Below, piece after piece: positions 56,901-64,000 of a stretch of 64,000 bases of DNA (positions are counted from its first letter, which is position 1; the number at the start of each line of letters is the position of its first letter). The stretch comes from Methanoculleus thermophilus. Lineage in GTDB: Archaea > Halobacteriota > Methanomicrobia > Methanomicrobiales > Methanoculleaceae. A program made the translations under genes and the position numbers. The stretch is taken from NCBI RefSeq assembly GCF_001571405.1, contig NZ_BCNX01000010.1:46703-110702 (forward strand). Reading direction: 5' to 3'. The notes under the pieces were generated by a model. That model was not told the DNA's origin, did no database searches, and was given only the letters and a program-made list of their open reading frames with translations.

Positions 56901-57182
56901 CTCATGAGTTCGCTCGGACGGCAAGCCGATGCCCTTGGTGCGTTTGAGAAGGCGATCGAACTGGGTGACGGGGACGTCAATGCCTGGCTCTGCAAGGGCA
57001 TCGCCCTCGATCACCTCGGGAAGTTCGATCAGGCGGTCGCCTGTTACGAGAAGGTCCTCGAGTCGGATCCACACCATCTCCGGGCATGGTACCTGAAAGG
57101 ACGGGCACTTGATCGTCAGGGTAGGCTTGCAGAGGCAGTGGAGTGCTTCAAGAAGGCGCTCGAGAACGAGGAAAAACCATGA
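53979..57182 (+). CDS. giant tetratricopeptide-repeat protein
   Basis: 1,067 residues made almost wholly of about 30 TPR units of 34 residues. The consensus is visible in many (for example GNYTEAVKSFEKALKIDPEN near the start and GRYNEALKSYEKALSANPKN near the end). A non-repeat insertion of about 40 residues interrupts the solenoid around residues 345-385 (DLALFEQDRAETPRKQAPSI). There is no signal peptide, membrane segment or catalytic domain, so it is a cytoplasmic scaffold. It overlaps the FKBP lipoprotein gene by 4 bp. Confidence 0.9.
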   Translation: MDFFGNILGQGKNANPSIKQGNSQFEAGNYTEAVKSFEKALKIDPENGTLRLSMGQALACLGRDREAAEWLRKALESSPGDIEILRELGHVLARTGDYKEAAECFAAIVKEKPADTNAWYWHGEMLERSGQYADATQSYRRVLERDPENPVLLEKIGGLYERTGNYREAAGCYERVLRMRPDSISTLVKKGCALLYQGDYPEAIEVFSRVLDAEPKSLDALYGKALALEHLGRIQDAADCYGAIADIEPDSTPTWYHRGSLLLRAGEYTEAAECFGKVALANPDHIPARYSMGMIHDALGRYDRAVKSFDQILKHDQSQVQVWCARGIALFHLGQYAEAVHSFDRVLDSQAMTGMKWIGSGTDLALFEQDRAETPRKQAPSISDALSRVILNYRGTALLHLGQYAKAENDFKRILEGDPGNITALQQRSIALIHLGRYGEANTCLDTILAKEPHNVIALLSKADVLESLGRYDDLLACLDQIRDIRGDSPHLMQRRGEAQMRLQQYEKAAETFDLLYKSCPGSAAAAKGLGDALLHLGKYEEALNHFDQVLGAYPADRVALSGRITALEYLGRYAEALESVSLMEERDPGDAWLFTLKARLLERLGRYAEAADCYDALLETDPDNGGYLLNLGIVLATLGRYDEAAERFRQAIKANPDDLLAWFSRGRALERMGEYADAAECYAKVTAGRPKDTGAWFAQAVALARLGRHQEAIKCCEKVLTSDPSNAAILKIRADMLEAVGKHAEAKNAYEHYLKISPDDRGALMAFGAALERSGKFDDAIKQYALILERDERDVEAWYALERALVHMGRYEEALECSDGIIEANPENRAAWQRRGEILMWLGRYADAVECFEKVIKADSADTLTLCKLGEAYEKAGNYEEALAAYTQVLDREPKNIETLHACSSVLIHLGRYNEAVRTIDKIIALQAEDPAALFMRGTVLEKMGRYNEALKSYEKALSANPKNAAIWNAFGALMSSLGRQADALGAFEKAIELGDGDVNAWLCKGIALDHLGKFDQAVACYEKVLESDPHHLRAWYLKGRALDRQGRLAEAVECFKKALENEEKP

Positions 57183-57700
57183 AAGGATATACTAACGGCA
57201 TCCTGCTGCTGATTGCGGGGATCTTCGCGGTCTTCGTTCTCAGCCCGGGGTGTATAGGAAACGAAGATGCAGAGGATCGGGCAAAAAGCGGAGACCTGGT
57301 GAAAGTCCACTATACCGGCACTTTTGATAACGGGACGGTCTTTGACAGTTCTATGGGGGGTGAACCGCTCGAGTTTACCGTTGGCGGGGGTGAGATGATC
57401 CCGGGGTTCGATGCAGCCGTTGTAGGGATGCGGATCGGAGAGACGAAGACTGTTCGTATCCCCGCTGACCAGGCATACGGCCCATATCAGGAGGAACTCG
57501 TCTTCGTCACAGATCCAGCCGGGATCACCGGCGGTGAGAACCTGACAGTCGGTGATCAGGTTGCTATAACACTGGCTGACGGGCGGGCAATCCCCGGAAG
57601 GGTTACCAATATCTCGCCCGGCGAAGTCACCATCGACGCAAACCATCCCCTTGCGGGAGAAGATCTCACGTTCGTCATCAATCTTGTTGAGATAGGATAG
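57179..57700 (+). CDS. FKBP-type peptidyl-prolyl isomerase lipoprotein
   Basis: 173 residues. The start ATGA overlaps the TPR stop. The N-terminus is a lipoprotein signal (LLLIAGIFAVFVLSPGC, with Cys as lipid site), so the enzyme sits outside the cell. The FKBP domain shows VKVHYTGTFDNGTVFDSS, the flap region GGGEMIPGFDAAVVGMRIGE and AYGPYQEE, then an insert-in-flap-like region (DQVAITLADGRAIPGRVTNI). It likely folds exported proteins. Its 3' end overlaps the convergent CorC-like gene by 23 bp. Confidence 0.9.
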   Translation: MKGYTNGILLLIAGIFAVFVLSPGCIGNEDAEDRAKSGDLVKVHYTGTFDNGTVFDSSMGGEPLEFTVGGGEMIPGFDAAVVGMRIGETKTVRIPADQAYGPYQEELVFVTDPAGITGGENLTVGDQVAITLADGRAIPGRVTNISPGEVTIDANHPLAGEDLTFVINLVEIG

Positions 57701-59009
57701 ATTCTACTTTTTTTTTACCTATCGGGGTGACGAGCACTTTATCGACGCGGTGGCCATCCATATCAACAACCTCAAACCGGAGGTTGTTCCAGGTGAACCG
57801 ATCCCCGGTGTTCGGCGTCCGCTCTAAGTACATCATCACAAACCCGCCGAGCGTCTGATAATACCCTCGCCCCTCACCAGGCAGGGTCCCTACGCCAAGG
57901 AGATCATGGAACTCATCGATCGGGAGCAATCCATCGAGGAGCCATGACCCGTCTTCACGGCGAATTGCCGTGCCCTCCGGCGGATATTCTGTCGACGGAA
58001 TATCCCCGACAATAGACTCCATAATGTCGTGAATGGTGACCAATCCCTGGATACTTCCATACTCATCGGTAACAAGGGCGATTCGCGCCCTGGAGGTCTT
58101 GAATCTCTCAAGGACCGTAAGAGCAAGGACGCTCTCAGGAACAAAGAGAGCCGGTTCAATTGCCTTTGCGATATCTGGAGACTCGCCCGAGATCGTCCGC
58201 GCCCAGAGGTTACGAACCGAGACAATCCCGAGCAGGTTGTCCAGGTGTTCGCGGTAGACCGGGAAGTAAATGTGCCCGGACTCCACCATCTTTCTCCAGT
58301 TCTCTTCGGGAGGGGCTTCCACATCCACGGCTACGATATCGGGCCGGGGAGTCATCAGCATGCTGACACGCCGGTCACCAAGGCGAAAGACGCTCTCCAC
58401 CATATCCTGTTCCGCCTCCTGAAAAACGCCCGCCCGGGTGGCCTGGCCGATCAGGATCCTGACGTCCTCCTCAGTAACCTCGGGACCGGAGGGTTGCCGC
58501 ATCCCGAGCGCCATGAGGACTCCTTCAGTCGATATGCTCAGCACCCGGATGAGAGGCGCGGCGGCTATGGAGAGGAGACGTATCGGGCGCGAGACCAGGC
58601 GGGCAATCCGCTCGGCGTTGTTCATGGCCACCCGTTTCGGCACCAGCTCGCCGATCACGAGCGTTAAGTAGGTGATGGCGGCGACGACGAGAACGCCCGC
58701 CAGCAGACTGCTGTAAGGAGCAAACAGGGGGACGCCCGCAAGGACTTCCGCAAGAGGGCCTGAAAGCGTTGCCCCGCCGTAGGCACCGTTCACAATCCCG
58801 ACGAGGGTGATCCCGACCTGGATGGTGGAGAGAAACTGTGTCGGATCGTTGGCAAGTTCAAGGGCGGCAGCCGCCCCTGCATCGCCGTCTTCGGCTCTCT
58901 TTTGCAGGCGAGAGGGCTTCGCAGAGACGAGAGCAAACTCTGCCATCGAGAAGAACCCGTTTGCAAAGATCAGGAGGATGATGATCAGGATATCGGTGAC
59001 GACAGGCAT
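57678..59009 (-). CDS. CNNM/CorC-like membrane protein with CBS domains (hemolysin family)
   Basis: 443 residues. A DUF21 membrane domain opens with three to four helices (ILIIILLIFANGFFSMAEFA and the family phrase PTQFLSTIQVGITLVGIVNG). Two CBS domains follow (MLMTPRPDIVAVDVEAPPEE and ALVTDEYGSIQGLVTIHDIM), then a CorC_HlyC domain (EDGSWLLDGLLPIDEFHDLL). Relatives move Mg2+ or other divalent ions or regulate such transport. The last codons read through a T9 tract that on the other strand follows the FKBP gene. Confidence 0.92.
   Translation of the reverse strand: MPVVTDILIIILLIFANGFFSMAEFALVSAKPSRLQKRAEDGDAGAAAALELANDPTQFLSTIQVGITLVGIVNGAYGGATLSGPLAEVLAGVPLFAPYSSLLAGVLVVAAITYLTLVIGELVPKRVAMNNAERIARLVSRPIRLLSIAAAPLIRVLSISTEGVLMALGMRQPSGPEVTEEDVRILIGQATRAGVFQEAEQDMVESVFRLGDRRVSMLMTPRPDIVAVDVEAPPEENWRKMVESGHIYFPVYREHLDNLLGIVSVRNLWARTISGESPDIAKAIEPALFVPESVLALTVLERFKTSRARIALVTDEYGSIQGLVTIHDIMESIVGDIPSTEYPPEGTAIRREDGSWLLDGLLPIDEFHDLLGVGTLPGEGRGYYQTLGGFVMMYLERTPNTGDRFTWNNLRFEVVDMDGHRVDKVLVTPIGKKKVESILSQQD
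57708..57716 (+). terminator. T-tract after the FKBP gene
   Basis: Nine T residues begin eight bases after the FKBP stop, a plausible plus-strand terminator. The same bases encode Lys residues near the C-terminus of the convergent gene. Confidence 0.45.
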
Positions 59010-59149
59010 TTCCCGGCTCTCCTCGCCAAAAGGTTTACTGTACTTTTATCAAACCCTCACTTATGCGTATCGACACGACCGGGCAAGACATCCAGGGAAT
59101 GAGAAATGTTTATCAATGTGGGGACAGGAGTTCCACCAGGTGATACGCA

Positions 59150-59644
59150 GTGGTCGAGATCGGCCAGCAGGCACAGGATTTCTCGATATCCGATCAGAAT
59201 GGGAACAAAGTCCGGTTGTCGGACTTTCGAGGAAAGAGGGTCATCCTCTCCTTCCACCCGCTGGCCTGGACCAGCATCTGTGCCAGGCAGATGGAAGCGC
59301 TGGAGACGAACCATGAGGCCTTTGAGAACCTCGATGCCATTGCTTTCGGCATCAGCGTGGACTCGGTTCCCTGCAAACGGGCATGGGCAGAGAGCCTCGG
59401 AATTAAGAAAACCCGGATCCTTGCGGATTTCTGGCCGCACGGTGAGGTAGCCCAGATGTACGACGTCTTTGACAGCACAAAAGGCTACTCCCGGCGGGCC
59501 AACATCGTCATCGACGAGTTCGGGCGCATCATCTTCGTCAAGGAGTATCAGCTGACGACGGTACCCGATATGCAGGAAGTCCTTGACGCCCTGCAGGCAC
59601 AGGAGAAGAGCAGGCAGGCAGAGGAACAGGTGCCGGAGATATAA
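59150..59644 (+). CDS. peroxiredoxin-like (AhpC/TSA) protein
   Basis: 164 residues. Thioredoxin-fold peroxidase start (GQQAQDFSISDQNGNKVRLS), active-site strand ILSFHPLAWTSICARQMEAL with the peroxidatic Cys, and ADFWPHGEVAQMYDVFD. A second Cys (SVPCKRAW) may resolve the disulfide. The GTG start at 59150 is supported by GGTGAT six bases upstream. It removes peroxides; the reductant is unknown. Confidence 0.88.
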   Translation: MVEIGQQAQDFSISDQNGNKVRLSDFRGKRVILSFHPLAWTSICARQMEALETNHEAFENLDAIAFGISVDSVPCKRAWAESLGIKKTRILADFWPHGEVAQMYDVFDSTKGYSRRANIVIDEFGRIIFVKEYQLTTVPDMQEVLDALQAQEKSRQAEEQVPEI

Positions 59645-59665
59645 TCGTCGGCGCTGCCGGAATAC

Positions 59666-60961
59666 TCATCCAGTAGTCCAGAAGATACTGCCGATCAGCG
59701 TGATCAGCAAGATCGCCGGAACAGCATAGCGGATGAGCACCATGTAGACCCTCTGCTGCCATCCGCATCCACCTATTTCTGCACAGATCCGGGCACGGTT
59801 GACAAACCACCCTCCAACGATGGAAAGGATCAGTCCGGCAACGATGAGGCCGAACGTCCCGAAGGCATAGTCGGCGAGGTCGAGGAACGGCGTTCCGAAT
59901 ACTTCGAGTTTCAGCACGGTATAACCGAGGGCAGACGGAAGCCCAAGAAGCATGACGGCAACAGAGACAAGGAGCGTCGCACGCCTCCGCGAGTAGCCGT
60001 AGGTATCGATCATGGTCGCCACCGGAACCTCAAGCATAGAGATCGCAGAGGTGAGCGCTGCAACAAAGAGCATCGTAAAGAAGAGCGCTCCAAGCAGCAT
60101 ACCGAACTGGATATTCGCAAAGGCAGCGGGCAGGGTGACGAAGACAAGGTTTACCCCGGCGGCTGGGTCAAGACCCGCGGTGAAGACCAGAGGAAAGATC
60201 ATAAATCCGGCAAGGAACGCCACCAGCATATCGGCGACTGCGATGATGGAGGCGCTCCTAAAGAGGCTTCCTCGCCCAAGATAACTTCCATACGTGAGCA
60301 GGATCCCCATTCCCACCGAGAGCGAGAAGAAGGCCTGCCCAAACGCTGCAATCCAGACGCTCGGGTCGGTCAGTCGTGGGCAATCCGGGGTGAGGTAGAA
60401 CCTAACCCCCTCGCCCGCCCCGGGCTCCGTGAGTGAGACGACCACGAGGAAGAGGAGGAGCACGATGAGGAGCGGGATAAGAAACCGGGAACTCTTCTCG
60501 ATACCCCCACGGACTCCGGAGCGCACTGTCATAAAGACCGCAAGCCCGGAGATGAGGTAGAAGATGAGCGGAAGATAGGAATTGGTGAATCCTTCAAACT
60601 CCATCGGCTGGTTGAGGGCAAAGAAGAATGCATACGCAAGCACCCAACTCGTGATCACGAGGTAGTAACTGAGGATGAGGCTGACGATGAGGACGATGAT
60701 GAGGCCTGCAACGAAAAAGCGCTGCCGTATCGCCTGAAAGGTGGAGATGACTGAACTCCCGCTGGAGCGGCCGATGACGAACTCTAAGATCATCAGGGGA
60801 AGACCAAAGAAGAGGATGGAGATCAGGTACGGGATCAGAAACGCTCCGCCGCCATTGGCACCGACAATATACGGAAACCGCCATATATTCCCGATGCCCA
60901 CGGCCGACCCTATACTTGCAAGGATGAAACCCGCTACCGACGACCACTGCTCTCTTTCCAT
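59666..60961 (-). CDS. SNF-family sodium-dependent transporter
   Basis: 431 residues, about 11-12 helices of the neurotransmitter:sodium symporter family (LeuT fold). The sodium and substrate region of helix 1 is seen in GFILASIGSAVGIGNIWRFP followed by NGGGAFLIPYL. Helix 6 region is AFGQAFFSLSVGMGILLTYG, and a helix 8 region is ALFFTMLFVAALTSAISMLE. The usual substrates are amino acids. The start at 60961 follows GGTGA; a longer frame to 61564 runs antisense to the next gene and is rejected. Confidence 0.92.
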   Translation of the reverse strand: MEREQWSSVAGFILASIGSAVGIGNIWRFPYIVGANGGGAFLIPYLISILFFGLPLMILEFVIGRSSGSSVISTFQAIRQRFFVAGLIIVLIVSLILSYYLVITSWVLAYAFFFALNQPMEFEGFTNSYLPLIFYLISGLAVFMTVRSGVRGGIEKSSRFLIPLLIVLLLFLVVVSLTEPGAGEGVRFYLTPDCPRLTDPSVWIAAFGQAFFSLSVGMGILLTYGSYLGRGSLFRSASIIAVADMLVAFLAGFMIFPLVFTAGLDPAAGVNLVFVTLPAAFANIQFGMLLGALFFTMLFVAALTSAISMLEVPVATMIDTYGYSRRRATLLVSVAVMLLGLPSALGYTVLKLEVFGTPFLDLADYAFGTFGLIVAGLILSIVGGWFVNRARICAEIGGCGWQQRVYMVLIRYAVPAILLITLIGSIFWTTG

Positions 60962-61159
60962 ACCCTTCACCATCCGGGGCCCGTTCCCAGTAGTTGGCTT
61001 GTACTCTTTCTTTATATGTATACCCGGCCGGATCCGGCGGCAGGTTTTGTATGGATATCGATCAGTGCACTTTTGTAGCGGGGGCGCCCATACGGTTGTT
61101 GTAACTGGTAACAAGATGAGCGTCAGTTCCAGTGTGAACTCCCGGAAGGAGGAGGAACG

Positions 61160-61951
61160 TTGAACGAACGATACCCCTTCCTCATCTCCATCCCTCACGG
61201 AGGGATCTTGGTTCCCGCCGAACTCCGCGGGCTTATCAACCTCTCGCGAAAGGAGATCATCTTCAATAGCGATCCCCATACTCGCCTTCTCTATGGGTTC
61301 AATGACAGGGTAGAAGCAGTGGTCGACTTCGATATCTCCCGGGTCTTCGTCGATACCAACCGGCCACCCTACGATTATCCGCCGCGGGCTCAGGACGGGG
61401 TGACCAAGGTCATCACACAGGACGGGACCCCGGTATTCCGAAAAGGCCAGGTACCCGGCAGGGAAGTGATAGCGGCCCTTCTGAAGAACTATTACTACCC
61501 GTTCCACGGGCAGTTGACCAGGGCACTCAATACACTTCCCATCAGGATTGCCTTCGACTGCCACAGCATGCTACCGAAATCTCCGCCTGTTCGGGCAGAC
61601 TCAGGTCGCCCGCGGCCGATCTTCTGTCTGAGTAACCGGGGGGACCTGAACGGAAAACCAAAGACGGCAGGGGGTCTCGTGACCTGCCCGCCGGAATGGC
61701 TTCAGGCGCTTGCCCGATCGTTCCAGACGGAGTTCGAGGGGGAGGGAAAGGTTGCCATGAACGATCCGTTCCGGGGCGGGTTCATATCGGTGGCACACTA
61801 CCGACGGTCGCGGGTCCCCTGGGTCCAGGTCGAGATCAACCGCGGCCTCTACGAGACTCCGGATCGTGAAACCGATGAAAAGCGACTCGCCGAACTTCGG
61901 GAGAGGATCTTTTCAGCCATGGCCAACTTCTGGGACGAGATCTCCGGATAA
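61160..61951 (+). CDS. N-formylglutamate amidohydrolase-like protein
   Basis: 263 residues of the FGase family, zinc hydrolases related to carboxypeptidases. Metal-ligand motifs are visible as FLISIPHGGILVP, FNSDPHTRLLY, and FDCHSMLP with a C-terminal VQVEINRGLYE. The TTG start at 61160 lies a few bases after GGAGGAGG. Histidine degradation genes are not nearby, so the true substrate is uncertain. It is divergent from the SNF transporter, which might import a related compound. Confidence 0.85.
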   Translation: MNERYPFLISIPHGGILVPAELRGLINLSRKEIIFNSDPHTRLLYGFNDRVEAVVDFDISRVFVDTNRPPYDYPPRAQDGVTKVITQDGTPVFRKGQVPGREVIAALLKNYYYPFHGQLTRALNTLPIRIAFDCHSMLPKSPPVRADSGRPRPIFCLSNRGDLNGKPKTAGGLVTCPPEWLQALARSFQTEFEGEGKVAMNDPFRGGFISVAHYRRSRVPWVQVEINRGLYETPDRETDEKRLAELRERIFSAMANFWDEISG

Positions 61952-62043
61952 GAAAAAATCCAATCTCAGCCGAATCAGACCTCAAACTCCCGGATTTTTC
62001 AGGCCGAAGATACTATGCCGATAGGGCGCCCACTTATATAGCG

Positions 62044-63318
62044 ATGGATCGCCTGCACCTGATCCTGCAACGTTACTTTGGGCATACGGCGTTCAAGCCC
62101 TACCAGCAGGAGATCATAGACGACCTCCTCGCCGGACGCGACGTCCTCGCGGTGCTTGCAACCGGAGGCGGCAAGTCGCTCTGCTACCAGGTCCCGGCAC
62201 TCATCGGTGATGGTGTGACATTGGTGATATCACCCCTTATTGCCCTGATGAAGGATCAGGTCGATGATCTGCAGGCCCGCGGGATCGGTGCAGAAGCATT
62301 GAACTCATCCGGATCGTACGCAACGACACGCCGGATCCTCTCGGAACTCGAGGAAGGTCACGTCCAGATCCTCTACGTCTCGCCGGAGAAGGCGGTCAGC
62401 GAAGATTTTCTCGATCTCCTCTCAACCCTTCCCATCACGCTTATAGCGATCGATGAGGCGCATTGTATATCGATGTGGGGACACCAGTTCCGCCCTGAAT
62501 ACCGGTCGCTTGCGGTCCTCAAGGAGCGGTTTCCCGGTGTACCGATGGTCGCCCTGACCGCAACCGCGACCCCGGATGTCCGCGACGATATCTCGCGACA
62601 ACTCCGCCTTGAGGACCCATCGGTCTACGTGGGAAGTTTCAATCGGAGAAATCTCCGATACGCCGTCATTCCTAAAGACGATGGCGCATATGATCGGCTC
62701 CGGACCTACCTGAGAAATCGCAGTGGGGATGCCGGGATCGTCTATGTTACAACCCGGGAGGGGGCTGAGACGCTCGCGGCCAATCTCCAGGCCGACGGGG
62801 TATCGGCGCTCCCCTACCATGCCGGCATGACGGCAGCCGCACGGGCCGAGACACAGGACCGGTTCATAAGCGGGAAGGTCCCGATCATCTGCGCAACAAA
62901 CGCGTTCGGGATGGGAATCGACAAACCGGACGTCCGATTTGTCGTCCACTATGACATACCAAAAACCCTCGAGGCTTATTACCAGGAGAGCGGCCGGGCG
63001 GGGAGGGACGGCAACGCGAGCGACTGCATCCTGTTCTACCATGACGACGATGCAAAGCGCCTCAGGTCCTTCATCGACCGGGACCTCCCCTCAGAGTTCC
63101 AGCGCGAGGTTGCACGCTCGAAACTGCAGAGCATGGTGGAGTACTGCACCACGACGGGATGCCGAAGACGAGTGCTCCTCGAGTATTTCGGCGAGCATTT
63201 TGACGCCCTGCCCTGCGGAGGCTGCGACGTCTGTGCTCCGGCCGGATCAGAGACCGGAAAGACCCGCCCCCGCTCAGGGCGCCGAAAGCGCAGCGCCCCT
63301 CGTTCTGTATCCGGCTGA
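62044..63318 (+). CDS. recQ: short RecQ-type DNA helicase
   Basis: 424 residues. All helicase motifs are present: FKPYQQEIIDDLLAGRDVLA (motif 0), ATGGGKSLCYQ (I), AIDEAHC (II, DEAH), ALTATAT (III), ATNAFGMGIDKPDVRFVVHY and QESGRAGRDG (V, VI). The zinc site starts at CRRRVLLEYFGE and includes CGGCDVCAP. The usual winged-helix RQC and HRDC domains are missing, and the protein ends in a basic tail (RPRSGRRKRSAPRS). A TATA-like CTTATATAG lies only 4-10 bases before the ATG. Confidence 0.9.
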   Translation: MDRLHLILQRYFGHTAFKPYQQEIIDDLLAGRDVLAVLATGGGKSLCYQVPALIGDGVTLVISPLIALMKDQVDDLQARGIGAEALNSSGSYATTRRILSELEEGHVQILYVSPEKAVSEDFLDLLSTLPITLIAIDEAHCISMWGHQFRPEYRSLAVLKERFPGVPMVALTATATPDVRDDISRQLRLEDPSVYVGSFNRRNLRYAVIPKDDGAYDRLRTYLRNRSGDAGIVYVTTREGAETLAANLQADGVSALPYHAGMTAAARAETQDRFISGKVPIICATNAFGMGIDKPDVRFVVHYDIPKTLEAYYQESGRAGRDGNASDCILFYHDDDAKRLRSFIDRDLPSEFQREVARSKLQSMVEYCTTTGCRRRVLLEYFGEHFDALPCGGCDVCAPAGSETGKTRPRSGRRKRSAPRSVSG

Positions 63319-63402
63319 ACTAGAGGGGAATCACAGTCCCCGCAACACCCTCCGGGGAAACATCTATTACATCGACGGCAGATGAGCGCTCCGGGGGTTG
63401 TC

Positions 63403-63624
63403 ATGAAGAAATTAACCCGTTCAAGAACTGACCGGTGGATCGCCGGAATATGCGGCGGCATAGGAGAATACCTCGAGATCGACCCGAACGTCATCCGGGT
63501 GATCTGGGTCATCTTCACCGTGGTCACAGGGTTTGTCATCGGGATCGTCATCTACCTCCTGCTCTGGCTCATCCTGCCGGAGAGCGGACAGGTGCGCCCG
63601 ACTGAAGTGTTAGAGGGAACGTAG
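63403..63624 (+). CDS. PspC-domain protein
   Basis: 73 residues from ATG 63403; an in-frame ATG at 63382 adds seven. This is a single PspC domain: KKLTRSRTDRWIAGICGGIG, then EYLEIDPNVIRVIWVIFTVV, and the hydrophobic VIGIVIYLLLWLILPE. PspC proteins are linked to membrane-stress responses. No other Psp gene is present in the window. Confidence 0.88.
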   Translation: MKKLTRSRTDRWIAGICGGIGEYLEIDPNVIRVIWVIFTVVTGFVIGIVIYLLLWLILPESGQVRPTEVLEGT

Positions 63625-63841
63625 GAGGTTAGCAATGCGGTCTAATGGCCGAAAACGTCTCTTTTTACGAAGGAGGGCGGTTGTGGGTGTCGGTGAGCAC
63701 CACACGCTGGGGGTATATTCTCCGAAACAGTCATCCCTTCGTTTGAGAGTTGATCAGGCTGTTCATCGATTGCTCGCCTGTGGACGGATACCCGCTGAGC
63801 ATCGCCACGCGGGCGAGTCCGAGGGTCCGAAGGACCGGATC
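63625..63841. other. intergenic region leading into a repeat
   Basis: No supported gene. A 62-codon frame on the minus strand (63731-63919) runs through the repeat and the DP2-like fragment and is treated as a shadow. Confidence 0.4.
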
Positions 63842-63879
63842 TTGAGCACCGTTAGGTGCGAGGGGCTGACGGGGAGGGG
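63842..63879 (+). repeat. outlying copy of the 28.4-29.2 kb hairpin repeat
   Basis: GAGCACCGTTAGGTGCGA has the same GCACC-N-GGTGC stem as the copies at 28581-28597 and 28908-28935. It is followed by GGGGCTGACGGGGAGGGG, which also occurs in reverse complement near 29065-29090. Confidence 0.65.
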
Positions 63880-64000
63880 CGCTTGCCGGGAAGTGTACCC
63901 GCTGCGGGGGGAACATCATCCCGACGGTTCACGAGGGGTCGGTGAAGAAGTATCTGGAGATGTCGCGCGAGATCTGCGCAACCTACGCGATATCGGAGTA
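63870..64000 (+). pseudogene. orphan C-terminal fragment of DNA polymerase D large subunit (DP2)
   Basis: From about 63882 the frame reads [20 protein letters not shown] and continues [19 protein letters not shown] to the window edge. This matches the conserved zinc-finger and [11 protein letters not shown] region near the C-terminus of DP2 (PolC), the catalytic subunit of PolD. A TGA in frame at 63867-63869 and the hairpin repeat lie directly upstream. The remaining ~1,000 residues expected to the left are absent. It is therefore a detached 3' fragment, not a normal polymerase gene, unless the gene is split. Confidence 0.65.

Noticed and set aside
59666..61564. Extended start for the SNF transporter at 61564
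   Set aside because: The extra 201 residues run antisense to the FGase-like gene and lack homology; GGTGA supports the start at 60961.

Overview
The window is chromosomal DNA of a methanogenic archaeon, most likely of the Methanomicrobiales (Methanoculleus-like). It carries archaeal information-processing genes (TFE, aMBF1, two proteasome-activating nucleotidases, an archaeal RNase P RNA, a C-terminal piece of the PolD large subunit), archaeosine tRNA modification genes, methanogenesis marker protein 8, the ADTH/DHQ-synthase-II entry to aromatic amino acids, and a PGF-CTERM surface protein. Most genes look GC-rich with tight ATGA/GTGA overlaps. A few accessory genes are clearly more AT-rich. 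No species name can be proven from the sequence alone.

Layout. 0-2 kb: TFE, an HD-domain protein, an ACT-domain regulator and tRNA-Leu(GAG). 2-8 kb: a STAS protein and a giant HEAT-repeat protein. 8-12 kb: a queuosine-precursor-type transporter, a DUF6573/HTH regulator, and a divergent three-gene set of CARF-like sensor, PIN nuclease and HAD phosphatase. 12-16.4 kb: methanogenesis marker 8, a tiny zinc protein, a DUF1624 acyltransferase and an Orn/Lys/Arg decarboxylase. 16.4-25.3 kb: an accessory island of secreted and membrane proteins. 25.5-27.7 kb: an NfnAB/SudAB-type flavoprotein pair. 28.4-29.2 kb: hairpin-rich repeats. 29.2-33.5 kb: archaeosine genes tgtA and arcS, an AMMECR1 protein and an archaellin-like protein. 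33.7-34 kb: RNase P RNA. 34-38 kb: an XRE-CBS regulator, TpiA and a U32 protein. 38.3-47.7 kb: ProC, AroD and an eight-gene aromatic operon running from ADTH synthase to prephenate dehydrogenase and dehydratase. 48-52.2 kb: aMBF1 and the two PAN ATPases. 52-64 kb: AcnX-type swivel subunit, J-domain protein, double rubredoxin, giant TPR protein, FKBP lipoprotein, CorC-like protein, peroxiredoxin, SNF transporter, FGase-like hydrolase, short RecQ and PspC protein, with an orphan DP2 fragment at the right edge.

The most unusual part is 16.4-25.3 kb. Three secreted-protein genes share an upstream motif. Two of them (a halocin-C8-like cysteine-rich precursor and a transglutaminase-like protein) also share a leader of about 160 nt that can fold into two mutually exclusive structures, one hiding the Shine-Dalgarno site. 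Downstream of the cysteine-rich gene lie a LolA-like lipoprotein, a membrane protein and a thioredoxin-CcdA gene. That last gene is broken by an in-frame TAA and an exact 19-bp tandem duplication. Together these look like a candidate archaeal peptide (archaeocin-like) module. The second notable unit is the CARF-like/PIN pair with no CRISPR array nearby.
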